A DNA stretch of 64,000 nucleotides from Lutjanus erythropterus. Its lineage: Eukaryota; Chordata; Actinopteri; Lutjaniformes; Lutjanidae. Positions 11,801-24,800 of the stretch are shown piece after piece; within the stretch, counting starts at the first letter, position 1; every line of letters begins with the position of its first letter. The DNA is taken from assembly GCA_020091685.1 (NCBI GenBank), contig CM034600.1, positions 8,011,837-8,075,836 of the forward strand. The letters run 5' to 3'. Below the pieces are notes generated by a model. It was not told the origin of the DNA, did not search any database, and saw only the letters and a program-made list of their open reading frames with translations. A program made the translations under genes and the position numbers.

Positions 11801-14557
11801 ATCTGTACCAGAAGTCATGGACAAACACTGGAGCTCACATTAATTACTGTGATGTTAAGATGGCCCCAAAGGAATCATGCAATATCATTTCAAAACTACA
11901 AATTACACCAGCCGCCCAGAATTAATTCATCCTGCTTACTAAGAGTATAACCCCAGAATTTATTAAAATGTGTAGTAAAAGACAGAACAAATTCTGTAGT
12001 GCCCATAATAAAGTCTTTCACCGAGTCCCAAGATCACTATATTAACTATATTAACCCTACTGCAGTTAATGTAATTAGGAGATGAGTACAGACTGTCAGG
12101 CTACAACATAGCTATATGTTTTAGAATACTGCTTAGAAAACAGCATAACCATAGCCTACCTTTAATTATTTTTTTTAATTAAAAATTAAGTTTAATATCT
12201 AACCACAACCCTAACCCATATAATGCTGTCAAAAATACAGATTTTTAAGCACTACATTGAAACTAAAACGTAGAAAAAGTTAACAAAGTTGTGGCTAGTT
12301 AGCATTTTTCTCACTCAAATTCAATATATTCTAGCAACTCACCTTTAAGACAGAAACGACTGTTCGAGACACGACTTCTGCTCCTTCTTTTATTAAAAAT
12401 GTACCTTAAAATTGTAAAAGTAAGACTTAAAATTGAGAATCAGCAGCTATAACGCTATTAAATACTTGTAATATTTTTTACTCTCTACATTAGCTAAATA
12501 TTTTTAAGCCCCTACCTGTTACAACAGCATCCCACCTGTAGCTAGCTAGTAAACGTAGGAGGAAGGCGCCCTCTGCTGGATACAGACACAAAGTGACAAC
12601 AGACAGGCAGTCTGTTAAACGACTTACTGTCAAACGGTCAACATGCTTGAGAAACGCTCAAAGTCAATTCTAAACACCGTTTAGCTTTGTCACGTCCTGT
12701 AGCACTGACTGGTTTTGCGCTTACAGACTCTTTTTTTCCTCAGCGACCACGTCATTAATGATACTAATTAAGGTCTGGTTCCATTTAGTGGCGCAGAGCC
12801 TCTCCAGCGAGCAAACGTGGACAACGGCAGCACCGTGACTCAGTTTGACCCGAATGGAACAGAGCCTTAACTAGCATCATTAGTGGCACCTGTGTTTCCC
12901 CTGCAAAATGACTGCTGACAAAAAAGGACTATTTGAAAATTATGTCGCCTCGTTCTCAGTTATCGCAGTATAAATCCGAGTGAAATACAATATTTTCAGT
13001 TTCAACCAGATTTATGAATAGTTTAAGGTCTCGCACCTGTGCTTGGTGCAGAAATTGATGCGCTCATGAATGAAAAAAAGCACCCTTCGTAACGGTAGAG
13101 CAGCTACAAATAATATTTTCAGTTACAGTACGTCAATATTGAACAGCTTGAGGACATGGACTGATGGAGACACACCTACTCTCACAGGTGTCACCCCCGG
13201 AGCTGCGGGCTGTTTTATCCGGCTTGTTTCACTGCAGTCATACAGCACAGTTAACGCCCTCAGGCTACATTCATTCCGTTTGAGGTGTCAAATTTCATAA
13301 CAGAACAACTGAACCGTCTGCATTTGATTCTCATGTATTTTTGGCTCTAACTAATTAAAGTAAGTTGGATCTAAATTTATGGTCTAAGCTGCAGAAAGAA
13401 GTCTAATATTAAAAAGTAAAAGTGAATCTTACACATGCTGTGAACAAAAGGTCGAGTGTTAGGAATGGGAGAAATTAAAATGTCAATAATAGTTTTAATT
13501 GATGCATGTTACATTCAATACCCATTGTGATCCTCCCATACATAATTGCATACATACATAACTTTTCTCGCTATCTCAGATGAGGAATGCAACAGACAAC
13601 TTGTAAATGCCTTACACTATCATATATTTACAGATCATCCTCCGCTTCTGTACATGGCAAATCCTTAAATATGATCAAAACATCAGAGGAGTAACATAGG
13701 ATACAATGTATGACTGATTGTATGTAGTTTCTTTGAAGCATATTTAATGTACTTTTTCCTTCCAAAAAAAGGCATGTGCATAAAGCACGGTCATAAAAAG
13801 TGAGTCACACAGTTAGACATGATAGGTTAAAAACTCCACGACACCTCTTCTTCATTCATATTTCACAAGATAAAACTCTTCCTTCAGCAGGGTTTTTCTT
13901 TCAAAAATGCACAAAAAGTACAAAAAGACATGTAAGGTAACCAAAAGAGAATAGAAAATAAACATAAAAATGTGCTCAGTGCATTAAGACTTTCCAATAT
14001 AACAAAGAAACTAGAGGTGTTTGCCCTGTTCCATCTCTGTGATAAATAAATTCACATTGTTACAGGCAGACAGTGAGAGGGCTTGAATCAAAACCAAAGT
14101 ACAGTGAGTAAACAAGTGAAACAAATTGTGAAGCCAAAAGAAAGTTACTAAATGTGTAAAGGCAAAACTGCACATGAATGTTATCCAAACAAAATATAAA
14201 TGACAATGTTAAATTTTCTCTTTCTGGGTTTATAATTTGCAAAAAAGAGAACTGATCAGCCAAAATGTGAGTCTGTTAGCTACATTGAGTGTTTTGGCCT
14301 TTGAATCACCATTCATTGGTTTGGAGGAGCGACACTTCAGCTGTGCTATGGTTCTGTTTGGCGTTGGCAGCGACCTAAATGTCTCTGTTTTCATTTCATG
14401 TTAGCCCTGCAAACATCAAGTGCAAACTCCAGGAGCTGTGTAACTACTCTCATTATCAGTAAACTCACACGTTACCAAGCATTAAGAGTAAACCAATTCT
14501 AGGGTTACGTCTTGACAGAGAAAGTTGAAATTTTTCGGCACTGTATTGAGATTCTCG
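11801..14557. other. intergenic, prex1 to ralgapb
   Basis: No gene is visible. It holds a foldback sequence at 12753-12885 and AT-rich unique-looking DNA. Part of the leftmost ralgapb 3'UTR could extend into 13450-14557, since a minus-strand ATTAAA is possible at 13494-13499. Confidence 0.5.
12753..12885. repeat. 33-bp inverted repeat (foldback)
   Basis: The arms are 12753-12785 and 12853-12885. Read outward-in, both spell a variant of CA(T/C)TAATGAT(A/G)CTA(A/G)TTAAGG ending in GTTCCATT, with about six differences. The 67-bp loop is relatively GC-rich. It could be a small MITE end pair, or a conserved structured element about 1.4 kb upstream of prex1. Confidence 0.6.
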
Positions 14558-15612
14558 TTTATTTAAAGTGACAGAATTCATGTTTAAATGCCTTTTTGTG
14601 GGGGTTTTAGGGGGTCACTGTGACTCTCTGTAGTGTAAATGATTTGACTGGCTGAACAAGCATACATGTGGCCATGTGTACACACACACACAAACACACA
14701 AACAGTGCAGTGGCTGTTGTGAGATGGGATGACTTTCAGAATGGCACGGAGACAGTGCAGGTGTCAAAAAATGACACCCACGTACAATAATAAATGTTCT
14801 ACAAATCAACTGGAAAATAAAATAAAAAAAAAAATCCTCAACAGCGATATGAGTGCTCAGTTGCTGCGATGGCCGAATGTCTGTTTGCACTAGGAAGACT
14901 TTAGCAGGTGTCTCTGCATGTAGATGAGAATTTGTAGTAAAATTAGATTATGGTTTAATGCTGTCAATCATTTCTTTGATCACTTGAAGCCACCTGCCTT
15001 GAGGCAGAAGCAGCGGTGTGTTTTATAAAACATTTTATGACGTTTACATGTTTATCTCCTTGGCAAAAATCCAACCATAAATCTGTTTGGTTACAACAAA
15101 AACAGATATGCAGCTCTGGATTTTGGACACAACTCTGTATTAACCAAACCATCAAGAAATTCACTCGTATCACAGGGTTTAAAGGACAAACTTTGTACAA
15201 TTTCAGAAAGGCCAACAGTGTAACTATTGTATTGCAGTTAAGGACAAGCAGAAACTTTTTTTTGCCACAAAGCATGAACCTAAATGAGGAGAGACAGTCA
15301 CTGTTGAGCTGCAGCCATTCAAATCTTCAATGAGCGGCTGCGACATAGAAATGTAGCTTTTTCCACCTTGGCATGGTTTTTGACACTTTGCTCTCGGAGT
15401 CAAAGGCAGACAGTGTTGATATATGTATTCATATAAATAACAAAACAGTACAGTATAAATATAAAGATTCTGTGTGTGTGAGAGTGTGTGTGTTTATGTG
15501 TGTGTGTATGTATGCACGCACAGTTGTAAATGGGTATAGGATAAGAGTGTGTCTGTGTGTGTGTGTTGTTGTGTGCACTTGTGAGCCAGTGTTAGGACAG
15601 GACAGAGGGGGG
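14558..15612 (-). other. ralgapb: ralgapb 3'UTR (probable extent)
   Basis: It follows the ralgapb stop codon. A minus-strand AATAAA at 14558-14563 is the best polyadenylation signal I see within about 1.1 kb. The UTR has an imperfect TG tract (15470-15575, plus-strand sense) and a short CA tract (14680-14704). The end is inferred, not observed. Confidence 0.4.
15470..15575. repeat. imperfect (TG)n microsatellite
   Basis: Interrupted TG/TA dinucleotide tracts in the ralgapb 3'UTR. Confidence 0.8.
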
Positions 15613-15806
15613 TTAGAGGTGAGGCTTTCCCTCCCCCACCTCGTGGAAGAGCGAGGTGTAAAACTCAGGCTCCAGTTGCTTGTTGCGGTAGCGCTGGACA
15701 ATCTCAGTTATTTTCTGCTTCCGCCTCACGTGAGGCGGGTTGTACAAGTCACTTTCCAGACGCTTCCGTCGGCACACGTTGATGACCGTTTGGCGCACGA
15801 GAAACC
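15613..15806 (-). CDS. ralgapb: ralgapb coding exon 29 (last)
   Basis: Residues about 1441-1504. It starts after a CCCAG acceptor with [19 protein letters not shown], continues [20 protein letters not shown], and ends at TAA (15613-15615). The last few residues (GEGKPHL) differ from the mammalian tail. Confidence 0.95.
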
Positions 15807-18800
15807 CTGGGAGAGAGGTGCAAAGACAAGAGCTCATCAGATCCAAGTAGTCAAACAGGACAGTTTTGAGACAAAAGGGATTTGTTTAAATGGATGAATC
15901 CTGTGACAACTGATTAAGTACAAACCTTTATAACACCAGCATCTTCTCATGAGATAAAAGTAGTGAAGATAAACAAAAATAGGGCAGGAAAGAGATTGAA
16001 ATATGATAATACCTGCCTTGTCTACAGACAAAGAATATATATTTAGTAACACTTTCTAGGATGTCCATGTCTATAATGTATTATAATGCATTATATACAT
16101 ACTTAAAATGCATTAAACTGTGCTTACAGGAATGTATAGTTATAAGCACTCATATATTGATGCTTTATAGCAATAATCATAACACATTTTAACACCCATG
16201 CTGATAATACATTATAATGCATTATAAACATATTTATAATATGTTATACTGTGCTTATTGCAATATTTAATTATCCTTATAATCACTCAATAATATTCAA
16301 AAATGCTTTATAACAATAATCACAACACATTATAAACCATTTTGCAATGATTTAAATGGTTAAGTATCATAATACTTGATGATTGCTGGTCACTCACTGA
16401 CTTTTTTTTGGATCAATAGTATATTATAATTCTCACAGTTGTAATGCATTGTAACCATTTTACAATAATACATTATAATCACTATTATAATGCTTTGGTT
16501 GTAATTAGTGCTGTCAGGCGATTAAAAAAATTAATCTAATTAATTACAGGATTTGTAATTAATTAATCTAATTAATCGCATTTTAATCTCATATCTGCTA
16601 AAGGTCCCCAAATAAAGAATTTGAATTCTAGGACATTACAAAATTGTAGTGCATGACTAATCAATTGAATACACAAGGTACAAATCACTGCGTTCTTGTT
16701 AATAGTCCCGTCTTTGTTCTTTTTATAAATAAACTTGCCGTTCAAAGGTCCAAGTAAGCTTGCCTCGCTCTTAGGGGTGCAACGGATCAAAAATCGTATC
16801 ACGGGCTTGAGTCACGGATCGGATCATTTTTTGCATCAGCAAAAAAGAAAAAAGTGGTGGGATTAGAGTTAAATTATTTTAAAAATGCACTTGTCTTTGA
16901 TCTTTGTCTGTCTGTAATTATCACCATAGTTATGTGATGTAATAATAATGATAATAGTAATGATAATGGTAATATATTAAAAACTTCAAACGTATACAGT
17001 GCTGTACTATGTATATACTATACATATATTAGATCATTATACACTGTACAGTATAATATACAACTACGCTCTGTAGTCTGACTCAATGTCCCGCCTACAG
17101 CAGCACATCTGATTGGTTAGAAGTCACGATCAATCAGCAGACACACTGTGTCACAGACGGGGTGAGACAGAGCTGCACCGGTGAGCAGAGAGGAGCTGTG
17201 TAGAAGTTAAGACAGCTGATATCACCAAAGTTTCAATCAACATCACAGTTTTATGATCTGTTTCTTTGTGATAGCAGAGTTACATCAGTGAAAAAAGTTA
17301 CGGTCTGGATTTCACTCAAGGCGATTTGACGGCTTTTAAATCAGTCGCTCTTCACAGAGATGCGCTGCATACAGACGCATTTGTCCTCTTTTCACTGCAA
17401 CTCTGCATTGAGATTTCTGGTATTATAACTTATACAAAAGTAACAGTGACAGTAAAACTATGATGCTCACATGTGGTCCGCGGATCACACGCGTGCCGAA
17501 CTCAATGGGCCAAATTTAATATGCTTGCGCATTGACTTGCCACCCATGATTAATTGCGTTCATTTTTATAGCGCGTTAATTTGCAGCGTAATTAATTAAT
17601 CTAATTAACGCGTTAAACTGACAGCCCTAGTTGTAATGCATAATGAAATGATTATAATGTGTTACTGCAACTATGATTTGACATTAATGAAATCTAAGTC
17701 ATTCAGTTGTTCATTATCAAAGAATTGTCAAAGTTTTGTGTGTTGTTCTTGCATAGATTTAATGATATATTTCTCTTGTACGTTCTTGTTTTGGAGAGCC
17801 AAAGTGAACTATCAAACAGAGCTTCCAACTATGCCATCTGCTGGCCAAGAGTGACATTACATGCACTGGAGCCAAATGATGTTTGTCTTGTTTTTTTTTT
17901 GTTTATTTGTTTGTTTTTTTGTGAAGGTAAAGTTATTTACCAGCATAGGAAAGATATATGTTTTAGTTGATTTCGTTCCTGGTACTACTAAATTGTGACA
18001 TTTTTACCATCTGTCTGTATTTAACTGATTGTAGCTTGTGTACCCAACAAGCAGGCTTCAACTTGTGAAGACAAATAACACTTAAGCCTTGTTTGTATTA
18101 CAAACCATAACTTCTGCATTGAAAAACTATAAATAGATTAAATGGAATATGTTTCCTGTTCATTATACGCTCAGATGCCAACCATAAAACATTAATGTGT
18201 GCATATCATTATTTCAGTAAGCTCATCGATGAGCTTAATTGATTCCCAGTGGATACCATGTGATGCATTAAGACTTGTTGCCTCTGCTCTTTCTGATGAT
18301 AAAAAAAGAATAGTAGGGATAAACAAAGAGCCGTGTGAGCTATTACCTAGCGCTCTGCGGCTGACCACCATGCCGTCCACCAGGGGAATCACCATGCCAA
18401 ATTTCCCCACAGCTCCATGCAGACGGATCCTGAAGAGTCCCGTCTTCAGAGGGTGGATGAAGATCAGAGGAACGTCCTTCTCGAGTAACCCTGACCTGCA
18501 GCAGGAACAATGAGAAAAAACAGAGCGAGATGATGTAGGTAATCTGTAACAAACTAGAACAATACATTAATATAGAGCAATATTTGAGAAACAGTGGAAC
18601 AATACAAAACAGGTTAAAAGCACCCCGTTAACCACCCGATAATCTCATTTATGACAGATCAGACTGCAATCATGTAGAACCTAACTAAACTTAAGTGTTA
18701 ATGAAATGAAATGTGTGTATGCACACACTGACTGGCCTCCAACTCTGGTGCAGTGTTCTGCATTTTAACTGAATATGCGGAAAAAGCTAATTTAGCAATC

Positions 18801-21800
18801 TTTACAAATGCCACCCACCCATTATCTTTCAAGGGATCTGGCCACAAATTGTTACGTCACTAATGAAATGAACCGTTGCATCAGCTCACACTCCTCCAGA
18901 CAACACCCTCTCAAATGTAGCACTGTTGTCATCTGGTTACATAGAAACCAGTTAAATTTGTCTGAGGCTTGAGGTCTGTGGTTGCTGTTGATGTCAATAT
19001 ATCTACAAGGAGCACAGTGTTATCTCAACAATGTATGTGTGACTCATATTTCACAAAAATTTAACTTTCCTTTGTGTCACTTCACACTTGTAACCACTGT
19101 CACAGCTCAGTTCCTTTTCTCTGCCTGCTTTTGCACACGCTGCATGTTGTACTTCCTGTTTTGCACGTATGTGTTCATGTACCATTTAATATCCTGCGTA
19201 AGAAACAGACGTAGAGCACATGCTCTTTTGCAGAGTCGCCCCCCCCATATCCTCATTTTTGCACCTGACCAGAACTAACTTATGAACCACATGTTCTCCA
19301 AACTGGCAGCAGGTGACTGCGAACTTGTGAATACCTGCAGGAAGTGCTGTTGCTCATGCTAGCTTCCAAACCCGTGCTGGTTTCCGCCAAGAGATCAGAC
19401 AACGGGAAGTTCTCTAAAAAACACAAAAACAATGACATTCATGTACCTCAATCCAAACACTTGTTTACCAGACACATTAAGGCTACAGATCTTGATTAAT
19501 TTACACCAAAAGATTTTGTTTGGAGTAACTCAACTGGCTAAACAAGAAGAAAAGGTGGGAAGTAATATATTCTATCATTTGAATCCTGTGGTCTCAAATT
19601 ACAGAACAGGAGTGCGGCAAGGAGTGTGTGCCTACCGATATCATCAAAGCGCTCCACCCAAACCACAAACACCTTCGTCTCAGGACCCAGTGGTGGGAAG
19701 GACTTTCCAGTTGATGACCTCTTTGTCTTCACAAGAGGACTCAGCTACAGAAATCATAAAACACACAGCGTAGGTTAAATCAAACATTACATAAAACAGA
19801 AATCATAATCACTGGTAATGGTTGGAATATTTAACAACTATTATTTTCATTTTTATCAATTCATCTTTTAGTTATTTTCACAATTTGTTGGCAATTTTCT
19901 TTTAATCAACTAACTGATTAAGACTAATTGTTGCAGCTCTAAGTCCAGATACACCCACAGGAACATTTACCTTTTTGGCAGTCTCCAGGTTTTCAGAATG
20001 GTTGGGGAACAGCTCCAGTGTGAGATTGGGTTGTTTGAGTAAACCAGGCATGAGGTCTGTGTTGGTGTCTGCCTCCACTGTGGAGTCACTGTGCACTGAT
20101 GACTCCTCTGAGAAACAACAAAAGAGCAAATGGCAACTCTGTCAACCCCGAGTCCCTCACTGGGTTTTCATCACATACAATATCTATCAATTCATATTCA
20201 AGGGAGCGAGTGCTGACCAGAATTTTCTGTCAGAGACGGAACAACAAAGGCAATCTCTGTCAGAGCATCAGCGTAGTACAAAACTTTCTTCTCCCCATTG
20301 AACACTGAGCCTCCTGTGTCCTCGGGTGTAGCTGCTTCCTCTACAGTAAAAAACAAAAGAAGAAACAGAAGATCAATGCTGACATAATTATCATGAATAT
20401 CCAACATGCAGGTAACAGTTGCCATGCTTTCATCCACAGTTTTCCTCAGATCTAAAGCAGTAATTAGCTAAGTCTTTTACCCGTTTGTTGTATATCATTA
20501 CTGTCGGAGCAGGCGTTGAGAGACCAGCTAGTATCTAGGTGTCCCGTCCACCCTGGGTGGCGTCCCACGTCCACAGGCCAGCCCAAGGACAGCAGGAACT
20601 CCAGAAAGTGGGGCTGGACGCTGGACGACGACTCCACATTCCTCAGGATCTGAAAACCACAGACATGTGAACACATCCGTTCTCATTCAGAGGTTTTCAC
20701 ACAAACATAGTGAAAGACGTAACAAGGTCAACATCTGTGCATTTTCAAGTTCAATTAAAACCATTTCATTTCAGTTCGATCATTTATCAATGACAATCAC
20801 AGTTTATCATTTAATTTGATACAAAATCTGCTGTGTGCTGCCACAACCAATCAGCTGGACTTTTCTCACCTCAGGGCTGCTTTTCTGTCCAGCCCTCACG
20901 TAGAATATAAAGACAGTGTCAAATGGTCGGCAGGGAAGCAGGTCCAGGTAGCTGATGTCATCAAAAAACCCTGGCAGGGACGACTCCAGGCCAATCAGAT
21001 GAGGAGGTAGACGACTGTTGTTGGGCTCCTATCAACAATAAATTCATACACATGCATTCTAAATGAACTGCATTAACAACGACAATGTTATAAATGTATG
21101 TAACATGAACATTTTACACATTACAAAGCATTATCGTTTATTACTATTATTCACTCCACAGACTAAATACGGCAAAAGTACCAACTAAATTCAAGTATAA
21201 GTAGCTGAAGAGCTATTACAATTTAATAAAAGGCACAAAATACTTTTTGCAGCTTCAATCAGAGACATCTTGGAAAACCTCAGACAAATCTTGACAACCT
21301 TGAGCGCCTCCAGAGACAGAAAGCCGAAGTGGGAGAGGAAGAGGCGCGCTGTCTGGAACTCCTGCGAGGGCGGAGGGGGTTTGCAGTCTGTCTGTGGGTC
21401 AGGGAAACGCTTGGACTTCCAGATTTCCTCGCTGTGCCGCTCCAAGGCGTTCTCATAGTCTATCTGCTTTGTCATCAGGATACGAAGCTTGTCATGCTGG
21501 ACCTCCAGCTGAAAAGAAGAAGGGGTTGGGGAATTTTAAAGAGGCTGTGGCTGATGAGCAGCACTCGATTTCAGCATGAATCCATACTCCCACAGTCCAA
21601 ATGTCCAAATATTGTGTCACCTCCCAAAGTTGATGTAAAAGAGTAATTAATGTGCATCTGTACACTGGTTTGAGTTCCCATTTCATTGGCAAATCCTGTA
21701 CAATACAATCCTGTACAACAGCTCTTCAATGAATCCAATCTTTGTGAAGCTTTTAATGTTCACCTTCTTAAAGGGACAGTTTGGATTATCATTAAAGTAC

Positions 21801-24800
21801 GGAAGCTAAGCAATGCAATGCTGTTGGCAGGGTCAGCAGCAAAACATATATTAGCCACCAAAGAAAGGCTGACCTAAAAAAATCAGTTTAACCAACCAAA
21901 CTCTTCAGCAAAAACATTAATTTTACCCCACAAGACATGGGAGTTGCTGGTCTGCCGCTGCCTCAATCTGTTCATTTGTTTGTGTCGTTGTGTGTCTGGT
22001 AGCAACATAAACGGTTAAATTATTTTAAATATAGCATAAACTTAAACTGATACTGATTGTCTTTAGGTGGGCCATTTTTGAGGTGGCTAAAATACAGTTG
22101 CTAATGACCCACAATCCACAGCAGTACATTTCTTGCCACCCTACACTGGGACTCCTGCCGCTTCCTGAAACAAGGAGTGTGCCGACCACCATCTACTGTA
22201 ATTAATACACTTAATGACTATACAAGTACCTTATTCAACACGGCATAAAAAATCTGAACTATCCCTTTAACACAGCGTCAGACACGTGTTGGTTCAACTC
22301 TATGGTTATTTTTCATACCGCAGTTAGTGGTGGGTTTGGATTGCATTAAAATCTACAGAAATTATTGCAAGGGTTTGGCATTTGATTGAAAAACCAAACA
22401 AAATGATCATCATTTGTCACCAAACCAGATGAGTGGACCCTTTTTCCCCAAGAGACACCCGAGTGAAATTTCATCTCTCCAACAACTCACGTGTGGGTAA
22501 TTACTCATCAGTGTATTTGCTGCTCTCGAATCATCCTGCCAGCCCATACAACACACCTGAGTTTGTATGATAACAGATATGGGTCATTACTTTACTGCAC
22601 GGCTCTATTTTAGCCATGACAACAAACTTGTTTCAGCTCATGGCCGCAGCAGAATAATTTAATCTCTACGTGATTAATCATCATGAGGATAAAAGATCGA
22701 TGACAGGGCCGGGAAACAAATCTCACCTCTTTGCTGACAATGTCATCCAGGTCAGGAATACTGACATCAGCTTTGACAAGAGGAATCTTATCCACCTCTT
22801 CAGGGAAAGGCCTCTGCTTGACGTTGTACTTGATCCCCACATCATTGTTGGGCGTTGGACGGCCCTCAGGGACAAACACCTGCTGTGGAAGGAGAGAAAT
22901 AGATAGACAGAGAACAGAGTTGTGTTATCAGCATAACAACTGAGGAACTGTAAGTATTACAAAAGCAAAACTCTCATATGTGTTGTTACAACAGTTGTGA
23001 AGTGATTAACAGTTGAGCATTGTGGTCTTTCATGATGCAGAAATCAAAGGTGTGATCTCACCCTCTGATTGGCCCGAGCTCCTCTGGGTTGGTGGAAGAG
23101 CTGCATAGTCCAGGCATGTCTGCCGGCCGTTCCTCGGATCAAAACTGTCACTGACGGACTGGGGTCTGTGAGGACAAAGATGCTCTCATTTAGGAGAAAA
23201 AAAGACCTGATGCCTGATGTTTTACTAATTTTAACTCATTAAATCTAAAAATCTTTATACATATACATTTAAAACACCCCAATGAACCAGTATGACATTA
23301 AAGGAATGATGATAAGCTACTGACTCTGCTCATTGCCGAGGGGTTGCTCCAACATGGCAAGGATGACTGAGTTGTCCAAGACAAAGTAGCGGAAGTTGCT
23401 GGCTCCCGTGGCGCTCAGTCTGGCATAGCGAATCAGGGTGTCTTCATTCAGCAGACTGCAGGTGGAGGAGGTCCCGCTGGGAGAAGGGAAGGCCCCCAGC
23501 ACCTGCATGATACTGGGGGAACACCACAGCAAGACAAGCAGGAACATAAATATACAGAAAATGGGTCAATCGGTACAGCATGACTGGGTCATTGTAGCAG
23601 CAGAGACATAGTCAGGCCTGTACCTGATGTCTTTTTTTAACATTCAAAGCATCTATGGAGGTTTTCGACTGCTTTGACATGTCTGTTATATTTTATGACA
23701 ACATAAAAAAAAATTACAAATCAAATAAAATCCTCAATTTGAACAAGTGATTCATTGAATTAAATTAGTCTCTTTTATTTGAGCCAAAATAGATTTTTTT
23801 TGTTATTGTGGTTAAATAAATGTCATGTATGATGATGTTAGATTGCTGCTGGACCACCCTGTTTATACAGGTATGTGTCGGAGAGCAATCTTTGTACCAA
23901 AATGAAAATGCTGTGTTTGAAAGGCTCAATGCCAACAAATGTGTGATGCAGAATATTTTAGAGAAAAATAGCATGCTAGCAATTTGGGAAAAGATTAAAT
24001 CTTTTTATAGTTCTGCAGTTCTGTTTTTCATAGTTCTGCAAATAGTATAATACTAATAATATTAGTGTAGACTAATCTTTATCTGCAACTGTGCAGAAAT
24101 ACTAGGTTTACATGCAATTAATACACATGCAAAAAACCCCACAGCATTTCAAAGTTGATTTAAAATTCAAATGTCAACACTATGAACCAAGAATCTACAC
24201 TTCAAACTATTTGTTACAGCCCTAAATTTACTACAACTACAATTTAAAGTCAAACAAAAGTTACAAAATTCATTTTGTAGTCAAAATTAACACAAAAAGT
24301 GATTTTTAAATGTATTGCTAATAATATTTTATTGTTGAAAGGAAGAACATTTGTTTTTGTGAATATCCAGAAAATGTCTATATGCCTCCAGCAGGGGCTG
24401 CTCCTTGGTAACAGTGTAATGTTAAGAAGAAGGATTCAAGTAAAAAGGACTGCTCCGTTCTGCATCGAGACTGACTGGCCTTGACACTACCAGCTACGTT
24501 TTGTCACTTATGGTGATATGATTTCTCTCTGTATTAATCTTTTGATATTTTCTACTGTACCAGTCAGTCAACGCTCCTTGACAAAAGATACATTTTTTTT
24601 ATTAGATACAGTCTTTATTGTGTCACTGGCTATCTGGATCATGACAAGCTGTTCTAACTGCTACAACTGACTAGCAGCTATTTAGCCTGCACAGCAACAT
24701 TAGGAATACAAATGCACTTCTCTAAGATGGACATTTGTGTGCTGGCTTGTCAACAACCATGGTGCAAAACAAGATAAGTGTCTTTACTTGTAGATAAGAA

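Noticed and set aside
15373-15897. 174-residue plus-strand frame over the ralgapb terminal exon
   Set aside because: It is the antisense of the last coding exon plus TG-repeat translation (Val/Cys/Arg runs).
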